Notes under the pieces: model-generated
The model's database searches: none
What the model was told of the DNA's origin: nothing
The model's input: only the letters and a program-made list of their open reading frames with translations
Part shown: one piece after another, positions 46,527 through 56,688 of the stretch
How the letters are laid out: each line of letters starts with the position of its first letter
Position numbering within the stretch: position 1 is the stretch's first letter
Position numbers and translations under genes: made by a program
NCBI RefSeq assembly: GCF_902497875.1
Contig: NZ_CABVHY010000007.1
Span: 1-64,000 of the forward strand
DNA length: 64,000 nt
From: Pseudomonas fluorescens
Lineage (GTDB): Bacteria > Pseudomonadota > Gammaproteobacteria > Pseudomonadales > Pseudomonadaceae
Direction of reading: 5' to 3'

Positions 46527-46994
46527 GTGCGACTGCGACTGATCGCCGTCGGTTCACGCATGCCCAAATGGGTGGAAGAAGGCTGGCATGAATATGCCAA
46601 GCGTCTGCCATCCGAGCTGGCGCTGGAACTGGTGGAAATACCGCTCAATACCCGTGGCAAGAACGCTGACGTGGCGCGCTTCATCCGCCAGGAAGGCGAA
46701 GCCATGCTGGCCAAGGTCGGCCCGAATGAGCGGATTGTCACGCTCGAAGTGCACGGCAAGCCCTGGAGCACCGAGCAACTGGCGGTCGAACTGGATCGCT
46801 GGCGGCTGGACTCGCGCACGGTGAATTTCATGGTCGGTGGCCCCGAGGGGCTGGCGCCGGAAGTCTGTGCGCGCGCCGATCAGCGCTGGTCGCTGTCGCC
46901 CCTGACGTTGCCGCATCCGCTGGTGCGAATTCTGATCGGTGAACAGCTGTATCGCGCCTGGACAGTTCTGTCCGGGCACCCCTATCACAAATAG
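46527..46994 (+). CDS. rlmH: 23S rRNA pseudouridine1915 N3-methyltransferase
   Basis: 155 residues from GTG 46527. SPOUT fold with [22 protein letters not shown] start and the knot motifs [18 protein letters not shown] and [23 protein letters not shown]. It methylates pseudouridine 1915 in helix 69 of mature ribosomes. Directly after rsfS, as usual. Confidence 0.97.
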   Translation: MRLRLIAVGSRMPKWVEEGWHEYAKRLPSELALELVEIPLNTRGKNADVARFIRQEGEAMLAKVGPNERIVTLEVHGKPWSTEQLAVELDRWRLDSRTVNFMVGGPEGLAPEVCARADQRWSLSPLTLPHPLVRILIGEQLYRAWTVLSGHPYHK

Positions 46995-47010
46995 CATCGC
47001 GCCCTACTAA

Positions 47011-48906
47011 ATGTCCCAACCGATCCGCATCAAGGACCACGAGAAAGACGCCCGTCTGGTGCGTGGCCGGGTCGTGTTCGGTGCAATAGCAGTGGTGTGC
47101 CTGATCGCGGTGCTGATCGCCCGGCTGTATTTCCTTCAGGTGATCCAGTACGAGTATCACTCCACGCTGTCGGAGAACAACCGCGTTCATGTGCAGCCGA
47201 TTCCACCGACCCGCGGGCTGATTTTCGACCGCAATGGCGTGGTGGTGGCCGATAACCGGCCCAGCTTCAGCCTGAGCATGACCCGCGAGCGTTCGGGGGA
47301 CTGGCAGCAAGTGCTCGATGTGATCGTCGAAGTGCTGGAGCTGACGCCGGAAGATCGGCAGCTGTTCGAGAAACGCATGAAGCAGGGGCGCCGGCCATTC
47401 GAGCCGGTGCCGATCCTGTTCGAGCTGAACGAAGAACAGATCGCCCGCATCGCCGTCAACCAGTTCCGTTTGCCGGGCGTGGAAGTGGTCGCGCAGCTGG
47501 TGCGGCATTATCCGCAAGGGGCGCACTTCGCGCACTCTGTGGGGTACATGGGGCGGATCAACGAGAAAGAGCTCAAAAGTCTCGATCCGGTCAATTACAG
47601 CGGCACCCACCATATCGGCAAAACCGGCATCGAGCGCTTCTACGAGCCAGAGCTGCATGGCCAGGTGGGTTATGAAGAGGTCGAGACCAACGCCCGCGGC
47701 CGCGTGTTGCGGGTGCTCAAGCGAACCGATCCGATTCCCGGCAAGGACATTGTCCTGAGCCTCGACATCAAACTGCAGGAAGCCGCCGAGCTCGCGCTGG
47801 GTGGCCGACGTGGCGCAGTGGTGGCGCTGGATCCGAACACCGGCGAGGTGTTGGCGATGGTCAGTCAGCCGAGTTTCGACCCGAACCTGTTCGTTACCGG
47901 CATCAGTTTCAAAGCCTATGCCGAGTTGCGTGATTCGATCGACCGCCCGCTATTCAACCGCGTGTTGCGAGGTCTCTATCCTCCGGGCTCGACCATCAAG
48001 CCCGCGGTAGCAATAGCCGGGCTCGACTCAGGCGTGGTCACGGCTTCCACGCGGGTCTACGATCCGGGTTACTACCAACTGCCCAACTACGATCACAAAT
48101 ACCGTAACTGGAACCGCACCGGCGACGGCTTTGTCGATCTGGATACGGCGATCATGCGTTCCAACGACACCTATTTCTACGACCTGGCCCACAAGCTGGG
48201 GATCGATCGGTTGTCGGCCTATATGGGCAAGTTCGGTATCGGCCAGAAGGTCGCGCTGGACATGTTCGAAGAATCGCCGGGGCTGATGCCTTCGCGTGAG
48301 TGGAAACGCGCGACCCGGCGTCAGGCCTGGTTCCCGGGCGAAACACTGATTCTCGGGATCGGTCAGGGCTATATGCAATCAACCCCGTTGCAACTGGCCC
48401 AGGCTACTGCTCTGGTGGCCAGCAAGGGCAAGTGGTATCGCCCGCACCTGGCGAAAACCATCGAAGGCGAGAAGCCGCTCGATGAAAACCCGATGCCGGA
48501 CATCATCCTGCGCGATCCAGCCGATTGGACCAGGGTCAATCACGGTATGCAGCAGGTAATGCATGGCGCGCGCGGTACAGCGCGCAAAGCAGCCATCGGC
48601 GCGCAGTACCGGATTGCCGGCAAAAGCGGCACAGCCCAGGTGGTCGCCATCAAGCAAGGCGAGAAGTACGACCGTTCCAAGGTTCAGGAGCGCCATCGTG
48701 ACCACGCCTTGTTCGTCGGTTTTGCCCCTGCCGATAATCCGAAAATCACCGTGTCGGTCATGGTCGAGAACGGCGAGTCCGGCTCCGGCGTCGCGGCCCC
48801 GGTGGTTCGCCAGATCATGGACGCGTGGTTACTCGATCAGGCCGGCCGGCTCAAGCCTGAGTTCGCCAGCCCTATAAACGCGGAGGCTACGGCCCGTGAA
48901 GAGTAA
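47011..48906 (+). CDS. mrdA: Penicillin-binding protein 2 (peptidoglycan transpeptidase)
   Basis: 631 residues with an N-terminal membrane anchor (VFGAIAVVCLIAVLIARLYFL, about 23-43), a dimerisation domain, and a transpeptidase domain with STIK (Ser about 327), SND (about 385) and KSGT (about 537). It builds the lateral wall as part of the elongasome with RodA, whose gene overlaps its 3' end. Target of mecillinam-type beta-lactams by family. Confidence 0.98.
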   Translation: MSQPIRIKDHEKDARLVRGRVVFGAIAVVCLIAVLIARLYFLQVIQYEYHSTLSENNRVHVQPIPPTRGLIFDRNGVVVADNRPSFSLSMTRERSGDWQQVLDVIVEVLELTPEDRQLFEKRMKQGRRPFEPVPILFELNEEQIARIAVNQFRLPGVEVVAQLVRHYPQGAHFAHSVGYMGRINEKELKSLDPVNYSGTHHIGKTGIERFYEPELHGQVGYEEVETNARGRVLRVLKRTDPIPGKDIVLSLDIKLQEAAELALGGRRGAVVALDPNTGEVLAMVSQPSFDPNLFVTGISFKAYAELRDSIDRPLFNRVLRGLYPPGSTIKPAVAIAGLDSGVVTASTRVYDPGYYQLPNYDHKYRNWNRTGDGFVDLDTAIMRSNDTYFYDLAHKLGIDRLSAYMGKFGIGQKVALDMFEESPGLMPSREWKRATRRQAWFPGETLILGIGQGYMQSTPLQLAQATALVASKGKWYRPHLAKTIEGEKPLDENPMPDIILRDPADWTRVNHGMQQVMHGARGTARKAAIGAQYRIAGKSGTAQVVAIKQGEKYDRSKVQERHRDHALFVGFAPADNPKITVSVMVENGESGSGVAAPVVRQIMDAWLLDQAGRLKPEFASPINAEATAREE

Positions 48907-50041
48907 TTTTGATCGCATCCTCTCCAGCGAGGATGTGATGCGTCGCCGCGCGACGCTGTTGCAACGCATGCACATCGACGGGCCTTTGCTGATTCTGTTG
49001 CTGACCCTCGCCGCGGGCAGTCTGTTCGTGCTGTATTCGGCCAGCGGCAAGAGCTGGGATCTGCTGGGCAAGCAAGCGACCTCTTTTGGCATCGGTCTGG
49101 TCTCGATGTTCGTCATCGCCCAGCTCGAGCCGCGCTTCATGGCGCGCTGGGTGCCATTGGCCTATGTGTGCGGCGTAGTGCTGTTGGTGGTGGTGGACGT
49201 CATGGGCCACAACGCCATGGGCGCTACGCGCTGGATCAACATTCCCGGGGTGATTCGCTTCCAGCCATCGGAGTTCATGAAGATCATCATGCCGGCGACC
49301 ATCGCCTGGTATCTGGCCAAACGCTCACTGCCCCCGCAACTCAAGCATGTCGGCATCAGCCTGATGTTGATCGGAGTCCCGTTTATCCTGATCGTGCGCC
49401 AGCCTGACCTTGGCACCTCGTTGCTGATTCTCGCCGGTGGCGCCTTCGTGCTGTTCATGGGCGGCCTGCGCTGGCGCTGGATTGTCAGCGTGATCGCTGC
49501 CGCGGTGCCGGTGGCCGTGGCGATGTGGTATTTCGTCATGCATGAGTACCAGAAACAGCGGGTCCTGACCTTCCTGGACCCGGAAAGCGATCCGCTGGGC
49601 ACTGGCTGGAACATCATCCAGTCCAAGGCGGCCATCGGTTCCGGCGGCGTCTTCGGCAAGGGTTGGTTGCTCGGTACTCAGTCCCACCTGGACTTTCTGC
49701 CGGAGAGCCACACCGACTTCATTATCGCGGTCCTGGGCGAAGAATTCGGCCTGGTGGGCATCTGTGCCTTGCTGTTGATCTATTTGCTGTTGATCGGCCG
49801 TGGGCTGGTGATTACCGCTCAGGCGCAGACATTGTTCGGCAAATTGCTCGCCGGCAGCCTGACCATGACGTTTTTTGTTTACGTTTTCGTCAACATCGGT
49901 ATGGTCAGTGGCCTGTTACCGGTAGTGGGGGTGCCATTGCCATTCATTAGCTATGGAGGAACTTCGCTGGTGACGCTGCTGTCAGCGTTTGGGGTTTTGA
50001 TGTCGATCCATACCCATCGTAAGTGGATCGCGCAGGTTTGA
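48896..50041 (+). CDS. rodA: Peptidoglycan glycosyltransferase RodA
   Basis: 381 residues from GTG 48896, overlapping mrdA by 11 bases. SEDS family with about 10 membrane segments. Signatures are YSASGKSWDLLGKQA, FQPSEFMKIIMPATIAWYLA, LGTGWNIIQSKAAIGSGG, FLPESHTDFIIAVLGEEFGL and GVPLPFISYGGTSLV. It polymerises lipid II with PBP2 during cell elongation. Confidence 0.98.
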   Translation: MKSNFDRILSSEDVMRRRATLLQRMHIDGPLLILLLTLAAGSLFVLYSASGKSWDLLGKQATSFGIGLVSMFVIAQLEPRFMARWVPLAYVCGVVLLVVVDVMGHNAMGATRWINIPGVIRFQPSEFMKIIMPATIAWYLAKRSLPPQLKHVGISLMLIGVPFILIVRQPDLGTSLLILAGGAFVLFMGGLRWRWIVSVIAAAVPVAVAMWYFVMHEYQKQRVLTFLDPESDPLGTGWNIIQSKAAIGSGGVFGKGWLLGTQSHLDFLPESHTDFIIAVLGEEFGLVGICALLLIYLLLIGRGLVITAQAQTLFGKLLAGSLTMTFFVYVFVNIGMVSGLLPVVGVPLPFISYGGTSLVTLLSAFGVLMSIHTHRKWIAQV

Positions 50042-50058
50042 ATAAGGTGAAGATTTCA

Positions 50059-51069
50059 ATGCAAGTAATGCGTGGCTGGGCGACTCGATACGCTCCGTGG
50101 GTCGGCCTGGTAGGCATCCTTGGTGCAGCACAGGAGGCGCTGGCCGGCGATTACGAAGGCACGCCGCAGGTGGCCGAATTCGTCGGTGAAATGACCCGCG
50201 ACTACGGATTCGCCGGAGAGCAGCTGATGGGGGTGTTCCGCGAAGCCGAGCGCAAGCAGTCTATCCTCGACGCGATTTCCCGGCCTGCCGAGCGGGTCAA
50301 ACAGTGGAAAGAATACCGCCCGATGTTTCTCACCGATGCGCGTATCGCGCGTGGCGTGGATTTCTGGCGTCAGCACGAAGCCGTGCTGGCTCGCGCCGAA
50401 AAGGAATACGGGGTGCCGGCCCAGGTGATTGTATCGATCATCGGCGTTGAAACCTTTTTTGGCCGTAATACCGGCAATTACCGGGTGATCGACGCATTAT
50501 CGACCCTGGGCTTCGACTACCCGCCGCGCGCCGATTTTTTCCGCAAAGAGCTGCGTGAGTTCCTGCTGCTGGCCCGTGAAGAACAAGTCGACCCAATGAC
50601 GCTCAAGGGGTCTTATGCCGGCGCCATGGGCTTGCCGCAGTTCATGCCGAGCAGTTTTCGCGCCTATGCTGTGGATTTCGACGGTGACGGTCATATCAAT
50701 ATCTGGACTAACCCGGACGATGCCATCGGCAGTGTTGCCAGCTATTTCAAGCATCACGGCTGGGTAGCCGGCGAGCCGGTGGTCAGCCTGGCCACGGTGC
50801 GTGGTGACAAGGTCGATGAAGGTCTGACCCAGGGCATCGAGCCGGTCAAAACGGTCGGGGAGTTGCGAGCGCTGGGCTGGTCAAGTCATGATGCGCTGCG
50901 CGATGATATGCCGGTCACGGCTTTTCGGCTGGAAGGCGACAATGGCCCCGAGTATTGGATGGGGTTGAATAATTTTTACGCGATTACGCGCTATAACCGC
51001 AGTGTGATGTACGCAATGGCCGTGCATCAGCTGTCTGATTTGCTGGTCCAAGCACGGGGCGTCAAGTAA
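50059..51069 (+). CDS. mltB: Lytic murein transglycosylase B (MltB/SltB1)
   Basis: 336 residues from ATG 50059 with GGTGA upstream. Signal peptide (cut near ALAG, residue 28), no lipobox, so soluble periplasmic. Catalytic Glu is in VIVSIIGVETFFGRNTG, the family SYAGAMGLPQFMPSSFRAYA follows, and an EF-hand-like loop DFDGDGHINIW binds calcium. It cuts glycan strands to anhydro-muropeptides. Its stop shares a base with the rlpA start. Confidence 0.95.
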   Translation: MQVMRGWATRYAPWVGLVGILGAAQEALAGDYEGTPQVAEFVGEMTRDYGFAGEQLMGVFREAERKQSILDAISRPAERVKQWKEYRPMFLTDARIARGVDFWRQHEAVLARAEKEYGVPAQVIVSIIGVETFFGRNTGNYRVIDALSTLGFDYPPRADFFRKELREFLLLAREEQVDPMTLKGSYAGAMGLPQFMPSSFRAYAVDFDGDGHINIWTNPDDAIGSVASYFKHHGWVAGEPVVSLATVRGDKVDEGLTQGIEPVKTVGELRALGWSSHDALRDDMPVTAFRLEGDNGPEYWMGLNNFYAITRYNRSVMYAMAVHQLSDLLVQARGVK

Positions 51070-52079
51070 TGCGGGCAATGCCGATACATAAACCCCTGAA
51101 GCTGGCGGCTGTTGCTGCACTGTCGTTGTTGGTTGTCAGTTGTTCGACCAGCCGCGCGCCGCAGCAGAAATCACCGACCGTCGTTCGCGCGACACCTGGC
51201 CTGGATATCAATCGCGCCCATAAAGATGGCGCGCCGTGGTGGGATGTCGATGTTTCGCGCATCCCCGATGCCACACCGACCCTGCACACCGGACCTTACA
51301 AGGCCAACCCTTACACGGTGCTGGGTAAAAGCTACTTCCCGATAAGCGAGTCGAAGAATTACGTCGCCTCGGGTACGGCTTCCTGGTACGGCACCAAATT
51401 CCACGGCCAGAATACCGCCAACGGCGAAGTCTATGACCTGTACGGCATGAGTGCCGCGCACAAGACCCTGCCGCTGCCGAGCTATGTCCGGGTGACCAAC
51501 CTGGACAATAACAAGAGCGTGATTCTGCGGGTCAACGATCGTGGGCCGTTCTACTCGGACCGGATCATCGACTTGTCCTACGCTGCCGCCAAGAAGCTCG
51601 GTTATGCCGAAACCGGCACGGCAAGGGTCAAGGTCGAGGGGATCGACCCGCAACAATGGTGGGCCCAGCGCGGCCGGCCGGCGCCGCTGATGCTCAACGA
51701 ACCTCGGGTGGCGCAAGCTGCCGCTCCGGTGATGAGCGCTTCGGCCGGCACTGTCGAGCAATGGACGCCACCACCGCAGCAACATGCCGCGCCCGTTATC
51801 CCGGTGCCGCTGGATGCAAAAAAAAACGCTTCTGCAACAGCCTCTGGCCAGTATCTTCAGGTGGGCGCCTTCGCCAACCCGGACGCTGCCGAACTGTTGA
51901 GGTCGAAGCTGAGCGGGATGGTGCAGACCCCGGTGTTCATCAGCTCGATCGTGCGTAACCAACAGACACTCCATCGGGTACGCTTGGGGCCGATCGGTAC
52001 GCCGGCTGAAATCGAGCAAGTGCAAAACAGCGTGCGACTGGCCAATCTCGGCCAGCCAAAGCTGGTAACAGCGGAATAA
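51069..52079 (+). CDS. rlpA: Septal ring lytic transglycosylase RlpA
   Basis: 336 residues. Lipobox VVSC near residue 25. The double-psi beta-barrel has ASWYGTKFHGQNTANGEVYDLYGMSAAHKTLP and RVNDRGPFYSDRIIDLSYAAAKKLG (catalytic His and Asp), and the C-terminal 75 residues are a SPOR domain (YLQVGAFANPDAAELLRSKL). In P. aeruginosa RlpA cuts denuded glycan at the septum. Follows mltB without a gap. Confidence 0.96.
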   Translation: MRAMPIHKPLKLAAVAALSLLVVSCSTSRAPQQKSPTVVRATPGLDINRAHKDGAPWWDVDVSRIPDATPTLHTGPYKANPYTVLGKSYFPISESKNYVASGTASWYGTKFHGQNTANGEVYDLYGMSAAHKTLPLPSYVRVTNLDNNKSVILRVNDRGPFYSDRIIDLSYAAAKKLGYAETGTARVKVEGIDPQQWWAQRGRPAPLMLNEPRVAQAAAPVMSASAGTVEQWTPPPQQHAAPVIPVPLDAKKNASATASGQYLQVGAFANPDAAELLRSKLSGMVQTPVFISSIVRNQQTLHRVRLGPIGTPAEIEQVQNSVRLANLGQPKLVTAE

Positions 52080-52182
52080 GTGACATCTGATTGAGGACCT
52101 GGCCCTGGGGTCGGGTTCCGGTTGTTGGCTCGTCAAAGAACAAAAAAACCGAGCACGGTTTAGGGCGAACAACTGAACACGC

Positions 52183-52202
52183 GACAACCGGGACCGGTTG
52201 TC
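52183..52202 (+). terminator. Hairpin after rlpA (weak terminator)
   Basis: GACAACCGG, GA and CCGGTTGTC form a perfect 9-bp stem, followed by AGATTAGTTTTG. It lies 100 bp past rlpA and 52 bp before dacA, so it may stop or slow transcription between them. Confidence 0.55.
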
Positions 52203-52254
52203 AGATTAGTTTTGCCCGCGAGGGCAAGTTTCCATTAGCAATTTCGAGAGACGG

Positions 52255-53412
52255 ATGAACATCACCACCTTTGCCAAACGCCTGTGCCTGCTTGTCCCGC
52301 TGCTCATCACGCCTGCCGCCTGGGCGATAGAGATGATGCCGTCGCCACCGCAACTGGCCGCCAAATCCTATGTGCTCATGGACGCCAGCAGCGGCAATGT
52401 GCTGGTCGAGAACAATGGTGACCAGCGTCTGCCGCCGGCCAGTCTGACCAAGCTGATGACCGCCTACATGGCGACTCTGGAAATCCGTCGCGGCCAGATC
52501 GGTGAAAACGATCCGGTAACCGTCAGCGAGAATGCCTGGCGTACCGGCGGTTCGCGGATGTTCATCAAGGTTGGCACGCAGGTAACGGTCAGCGATTTGC
52601 TGCACGGCATCATCATCCAGTCGGGCAACGACGCCAGCGTTGCGCTTGCCGAGCACATCGCCGGTAGCGAAGACGCGTTCGCCGACATGATGAACAAAAC
52701 CGTCACCGATCTGGGCATGACCAACAGTCACTTCATGAACCCGACCGGTCTGCCGAACCCGGAGCATTACTCGTCGGCTCATGACATGGCCGTGCTGGCC
52801 CGCGCGATCATCCACGAAGACCCTGCTCACTATGCGATCTATTCGCAGAAAGAGTTCTTCTGGAACGGCATCAAGCAACCGAACCGCAACCTGCTGCTGT
52901 GGCGTGACAAGACTGTCGACGGCCTGAAAACCGGTCACACCGACGAAGCCGGCTACTGCATGGTGTCTTCGGCTGTACGTGACGGCATGCGTTTGATCGC
53001 AGTGGTCTTCGGCACCAACAGCGAACAGGCTCGTGCTGCTGAAACCCAGAAGCTGCTGACTTACGGTTTCCGCTTCTTCGAAACCCAGACCTTCTACCAG
53101 AAGGGTACCGAGCTGGCTCAGGCTCCGGTCTGGAAAGGCACCACCAATCAGGTCAAGGCCGGTTTGGCTCAAGACCTGACCATGACTATGCCTAAAGGCC
53201 AGCTGAAAAAGCTGCAGGCGAGCATGAGCATGACACCGCAACTGATCGCACCGATCGCCAAGGGCGACGTGATTGGTAAAGTCGAAGTGAAACTGGACGA
53301 TAAAGTCGTGCACAGCGCCGACCTGATCGCACTGGACGCCGTCGACGAGGGTGGTATCTTCCGCCGCATGTGGGATAGCATCCGTCTATTCTTCTACGGC
53401 TTGTTCAACTGA
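52255..53412 (+). CDS. dacA: D-alanyl-D-alanine carboxypeptidase (PBP5 type)
   Basis: 385 residues. Signal peptide MNITTFAKRLCLLVPLLITPAAWA, then the penicillin-binding motifs SLTK (Ser63), SGN (Ser123) and KTG (Lys225). The C-terminal domain and an amphipathic tail (FRRMWDSIRLFFYGLFN) anchor it to the inner-membrane face. It trims the terminal D-Ala of pentapeptides. Also named dacC in P. aeruginosa. It has its own upstream gap of 175 bp. Confidence 0.97.
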   Translation: MNITTFAKRLCLLVPLLITPAAWAIEMMPSPPQLAAKSYVLMDASSGNVLVENNGDQRLPPASLTKLMTAYMATLEIRRGQIGENDPVTVSENAWRTGGSRMFIKVGTQVTVSDLLHGIIIQSGNDASVALAEHIAGSEDAFADMMNKTVTDLGMTNSHFMNPTGLPNPEHYSSAHDMAVLARAIIHEDPAHYAIYSQKEFFWNGIKQPNRNLLLWRDKTVDGLKTGHTDEAGYCMVSSAVRDGMRLIAVVFGTNSEQARAAETQKLLTYGFRFFETQTFYQKGTELAQAPVWKGTTNQVKAGLAQDLTMTMPKGQLKKLQASMSMTPQLIAPIAKGDVIGKVEVKLDDKVVHSADLIALDAVDEGGIFRRMWDSIRLFFYGLFN

Positions 53413-53493
53413 TTATTGTGGTCCAGCGTGCCTCTCGCTCTGACATAGAGCGGGAGGTATGTCCGTCGCCACGGCTTACGAGGCCGTTACGCC

Positions 53494-53769
53494 ATGACAG
53501 ATACTGAAGTAAAGGCGCCAAAAATCGAATTCCCCTGCGCGGATTACCCGATAAAGGTAATCGGCGACACCGGCGTGGGTTTCAAGGACAAGATCATCGC
53601 AATCCTTGAAAAACACGCAACCGTTGACCATCAGACCCTGGCCGAGCGCCAGAGTACCAACGGCAAGTACACGACCATCCAGTTGCACATCATCGCCACC
53701 GGTCAAGAGCAGCTGTACGACATCAACAGCGAGTTGCGGGCTACCGGTTTCGTGCACATGGTGCTGTGA
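53494..53769 (+). CDS. ybeD: YbeD-family (DUF493) protein
   Basis: 91 residues: [51 protein letters not shown] and [11 protein letters not shown], the whole DUF493 ferredoxin-like fold. It is conserved between dacA and lipB across Gammaproteobacteria; its role is not known, though an allosteric regulatory role is often proposed. It shares one base with lipB (TGATG). Confidence 0.95.
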   Translation: MTDTEVKAPKIEFPCADYPIKVIGDTGVGFKDKIIAILEKHATVDHQTLAERQSTNGKYTTIQLHIIATGQEQLYDINSELRATGFVHMVL

Positions 53770-54416
53770 TGTCCGACACGCTGGGCTTTCGCGAGCTCGG
53801 TCAGATGGCTTACGAGCCGGTCTGGCAGGCCATGCAGCGCTTTACCAACGAGCGCGGCAACACGGCGCCTGACGAGGTCTGGCTGGTGCAGCATCCGCCG
53901 GTCTTTACTCAAGGCCAGGCAGGCAAGGCCGAGCACCTGCTGCTACCCGGGGACATTCCGGTAGTGAAGGTCGACCGCGGCGGGCAAGTGACCTATCACG
54001 GTCCTGGGCAACTGGTGGCTTATCTGCTGCTGGATGTGCGCAAGCTGGGGTTTGGCGTGCGCGAGCTGGTCAGCCGGATGGAGCTGTGCCTGATCGAGCT
54101 GCTGGCCAGTTATGGCGTCACGGCGGTGGCCAAGGCCGATGCGCCGGGTGTCTACGTCGACGGCGCGAAAATCGCCTCCCTGGGCCTGCGGATACGCCAC
54201 GGTTGCTCCTTTCATGGCCTGGCGCTGAACGTGGATATGGACCTGGAGCCGTTCCGACGGATTAATCCCTGTGGCTACGCCGGGCTGGCGATGACCCAGC
54301 TGCGCGATCACACAGGACCGATTGAATTTGCCGAGGTAAGTGCCCGGCTGCGCGCGCAGCTCGTCAAACACCTCGACTATGCTGAGCAGACGACCCTAAC
54401 GGGCGGAATCGACTGA
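53769..54416 (+). CDS. lipB: Octanoyl-[acyl-carrier-protein] transferase LipB
   Basis: 215 residues from ATG 53769 (a GTG one codon earlier is possible). Motifs [48 protein letters not shown] and RINPCGYAG, with the catalytic Cys and the Lys of AKIAS. It moves octanoyl from ACP to lipoyl domains. One base before lipA, as expected. Confidence 0.98.
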   Translation: MSDTLGFRELGQMAYEPVWQAMQRFTNERGNTAPDEVWLVQHPPVFTQGQAGKAEHLLLPGDIPVVKVDRGGQVTYHGPGQLVAYLLLDVRKLGFGVRELVSRMELCLIELLASYGVTAVAKADAPGVYVDGAKIASLGLRIRHGCSFHGLALNVDMDLEPFRRINPCGYAGLAMTQLRDHTGPIEFAEVSARLRAQLVKHLDYAEQTTLTGGID

Positions 54417-54417
54417 T

Positions 54418-55437
54418 ATGACTACTGATGCAGTGCAAACCATGATCCCGACGCTGGATGTCACCGAGCGTCCGGCCCCGCGTGCCAAGGTTGAAGCCGG
54501 CGTCAAGCTGCGCGGCGCCGAGAAGGTTGCACGCATTCCGGTGAAGATCATCCCGACCACCGAACTACCGAAAAAGCCCGACTGGATCCGCGTGCGTATT
54601 CCGGTTTCGCCGGAAGTCGATCGCATCAAGGCCCTGCTGCGCAAACACAAGCTGCACAGCGTTTGCGAAGAAGCGTCCTGCCCGAACCTGGGCGAGTGCT
54701 TCTCCGGCGGCACCGCGACGTTCATGATCATGGGCGACATCTGCACCCGTCGTTGCCCGTTCTGCGATGTGGGCCACGGTCGTCCGAAGCCACTGGACGT
54801 CAATGAACCGCAAAGCCTGGCCATCGCCATCGCCGACCTGAAACTGAAGTACGTGGTGATCACCTCGGTGGACCGCGACGACCTGCGTGACGGCGGTGCC
54901 CAGCACTTTGCCGACTGCATCCGCGAGATCCGCAAGCTGTCGCCGAACGTGCAGCTCGAAACCCTGGTTCCGGACTACCGTGGCCGTATGGACGTGGCGC
55001 TGGAAATCACCGCCGCCGAGCCGCCGGATGTGTTCAACCACAACCTGGAAACCGTGCCGCGCCTGTACAAGGCTGCGCGTCCGGGTTCGGATTACCAGTG
55101 GTCGCTGACCTTGCTGCAACGCTTCAAGCAGATGATGCCGCACATTCCGACCAAGTCCGGCTTGATGCTGGGTCTGGGCGAGACCGACGAAGAAGTCATC
55201 GAAGTCATGAAGCGCATGCGCGAACACGACATCGACATGCTGACCCTCGGCCAGTACCTGCAGCCATCGCGCAGCCACTTGCCGGTGCAGCGCTTCGTGC
55301 ACCCGGACGTGTTCGCCTGGTTCGCCGAAGAAGGCTACAAGATGGGCTTCAAGAACGTTGCCTCAGGCCCGCTGGTACGTTCCTCGTACCACGCCGACGA
55401 ACAGGCGAAACTGGTTAAAGCCAGCTTGATGTCCTGA
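54418..55437 (+). CDS. lipA: Lipoyl synthase
   Basis: 339 residues, radical SAM. Auxiliary cluster [12 protein letters not shown] (about 81-92), SAM cluster CTRRCPFC (about 108-115) and the C-terminal RSSYHADEQ, whose Ser ligates the auxiliary cluster. It inserts two sulfurs into octanoyl-proteins. The N-terminal 60 residues are an Ala/Pro-rich lead, longer than in E. coli. Followed by an 11-bp stem terminator. Confidence 0.98.
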   Translation: MTTDAVQTMIPTLDVTERPAPRAKVEAGVKLRGAEKVARIPVKIIPTTELPKKPDWIRVRIPVSPEVDRIKALLRKHKLHSVCEEASCPNLGECFSGGTATFMIMGDICTRRCPFCDVGHGRPKPLDVNEPQSLAIAIADLKLKYVVITSVDRDDLRDGGAQHFADCIREIRKLSPNVQLETLVPDYRGRMDVALEITAAEPPDVFNHNLETVPRLYKAARPGSDYQWSLTLLQRFKQMMPHIPTKSGLMLGLGETDEEVIEVMKRMREHDIDMLTLGQYLQPSRSHLPVQRFVHPDVFAWFAEEGYKMGFKNVASGPLVRSSYHADEQAKLVKASLMS

Positions 55438-55443
55438 TCTGCA

Positions 55444-55477
55444 ACCGCCCGCCAGAATCTTCATTTTGGTGGGCGGT
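55444..55477 (+). terminator. Terminator after lipA
   Basis: ACCGCCCGCCA and TGGTGGGCGGT form an 11-bp stem (one G-T pair) with a 12-base loop, followed by CTGATTTTC. The position 7 bp after the lipA stop fits the end of the ybeD-lipB-lipA transcript. Confidence 0.75.
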
Positions 55478-55615
55478 CTGATTTTCAGTTGGATAGAACA
55501 ATATTGCCACCGCAAACCAGACTTTTCCTTCGCATCCTGTAGCGCTTAATCCCCTTCTATTTGCCTGCATTCGTGTCTACTGTGCGTTGAAGAGTCTACG
55601 CAGGGAGAACCACGG

Positions 55616-56566
55616 ATGACGATTCGATCAACAGACAAAGCCTGCGCTCACACGCCAGTGCCCGCATTGCCAGCCAATGGCGTGATCGGCTTGATCGCAC
55701 CGGCCGGTCCCGCAGCGCTGGATGCCGAGAAGGCTGTGCAATGGATGCAGGCCAGGGGCTACGCGCTACGGATCTTTCCCGGTGTCGAGCAGAAAGACGG
55801 TTATCTGGCCGGAAGTGACGAGGTCCGCTTGAACGACCTGCACGCGGCGTTCGCTGACAGCCGCATCGACGCGATCCTGTGCCTGCGCGGCGGTTATGGA
55901 AGCCCGCGAATACTGGACCGGATCGATTTCGAGCTGCTGCGTCGCAATGCCAAGCCTTTTGTCGGCTACAGCGATCTCACGGCACTGCATCTGGCGATCA
56001 GTCGCTATGCGGGCTTCGTGACCTTCCATGGACCGATGCTCAACGCCGATCTGCTGGGGGATAAACAGCAGCCCACCGAATCCTCGTTGCTCGGCATGCT
56101 CAGAGGGGAATTAACCTCCGGGAGCGTGTTGCTCCATCCGCCGGCTTATCCATTGACCACGATTGTGCCGGGAGTTGCGCGCGGTCGTTTGCTGGGGGGC
56201 AATCTCTCGCTGATTGCCGCCACCCTGGGCACGCCATACGAGATCGAGGCCGACGGTGTCATTCTGTTCATTGAGGACATCAACGAGCCGCTGTACCGCA
56301 TCGACCGGCTACTGACCCATCTGCGGCTCGCGGGCGTGCTGAGCAAGCTCTGTGGGGTCTTGGTGGGCGATGTTGCCGGGGTAGACTCCCAGGCATTGGC
56401 CGGGTTGCTCAAGCAAACCTTCGAGCCGCTGTGGATTCCGGTACTGGCGGGCTGGCGCAGTGGCCATTGCGACCCGAACCTGACCCTGCCGATGGGGGCG
56501 ATGGTCCGGTTGGATGCGGGGGCTCAGGAGTTGGTGCTGGAGCAGGATGTGGTGAGCAGGCCTTAG
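55616..56566 (+). CDS. S66-family peptidase (LD-carboxypeptidase)
   Basis: 316 residues starting with ATG 55616. Ser-Glu-His triad candidates are the Ser in VGYSDLTAL (about residue 119), Glu in IEDINEPLYRIDR (about 223) and His in SGHCDPNLTLPMG (about 283); LCLRGGYGSPRIL precedes them. S66 enzymes remove the terminal D-Ala from recycled tetrapeptides (LdcA) or act on microcin C. No signal peptide, so cytoplasmic. It fits with mpl elsewhere in the window as a murein recycling step. Confidence 0.9.
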   Translation: MTIRSTDKACAHTPVPALPANGVIGLIAPAGPAALDAEKAVQWMQARGYALRIFPGVEQKDGYLAGSDEVRLNDLHAAFADSRIDAILCLRGGYGSPRILDRIDFELLRRNAKPFVGYSDLTALHLAISRYAGFVTFHGPMLNADLLGDKQQPTESSLLGMLRGELTSGSVLLHPPAYPLTTIVPGVARGRLLGGNLSLIAATLGTPYEIEADGVILFIEDINEPLYRIDRLLTHLRLAGVLSKLCGVLVGDVAGVDSQALAGLLKQTFEPLWIPVLAGWRSGHCDPNLTLPMGAMVRLDAGAQELVLEQDVVSRP

Positions 56567-56589
56567 ATATTCCTTGCCTGGTCGATAGT

Positions 56590-56667
56590 CATCGCGAGCA
56601 AGCTCGCTCCCACACTGGATCTTCAGTGTTCACACAATCTAATGTGGGAGCGAGCTTGCTCGCGATG
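56590..56667. repeat. Perfect 25-bp REP inverted repeat (TGTGGGAGCGAGC family)
   Basis: Arms 56590-56614 and 56643-56667 are perfect inverted copies of 25 bp; the right arm opens TGTGGGAGCGAGCTTGCTCG. It lies between the convergent S66 and transglycosylase genes. Confidence 0.92.
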
Positions 56668-56688
56668 CGGTTGTAGCCATACGGCTAT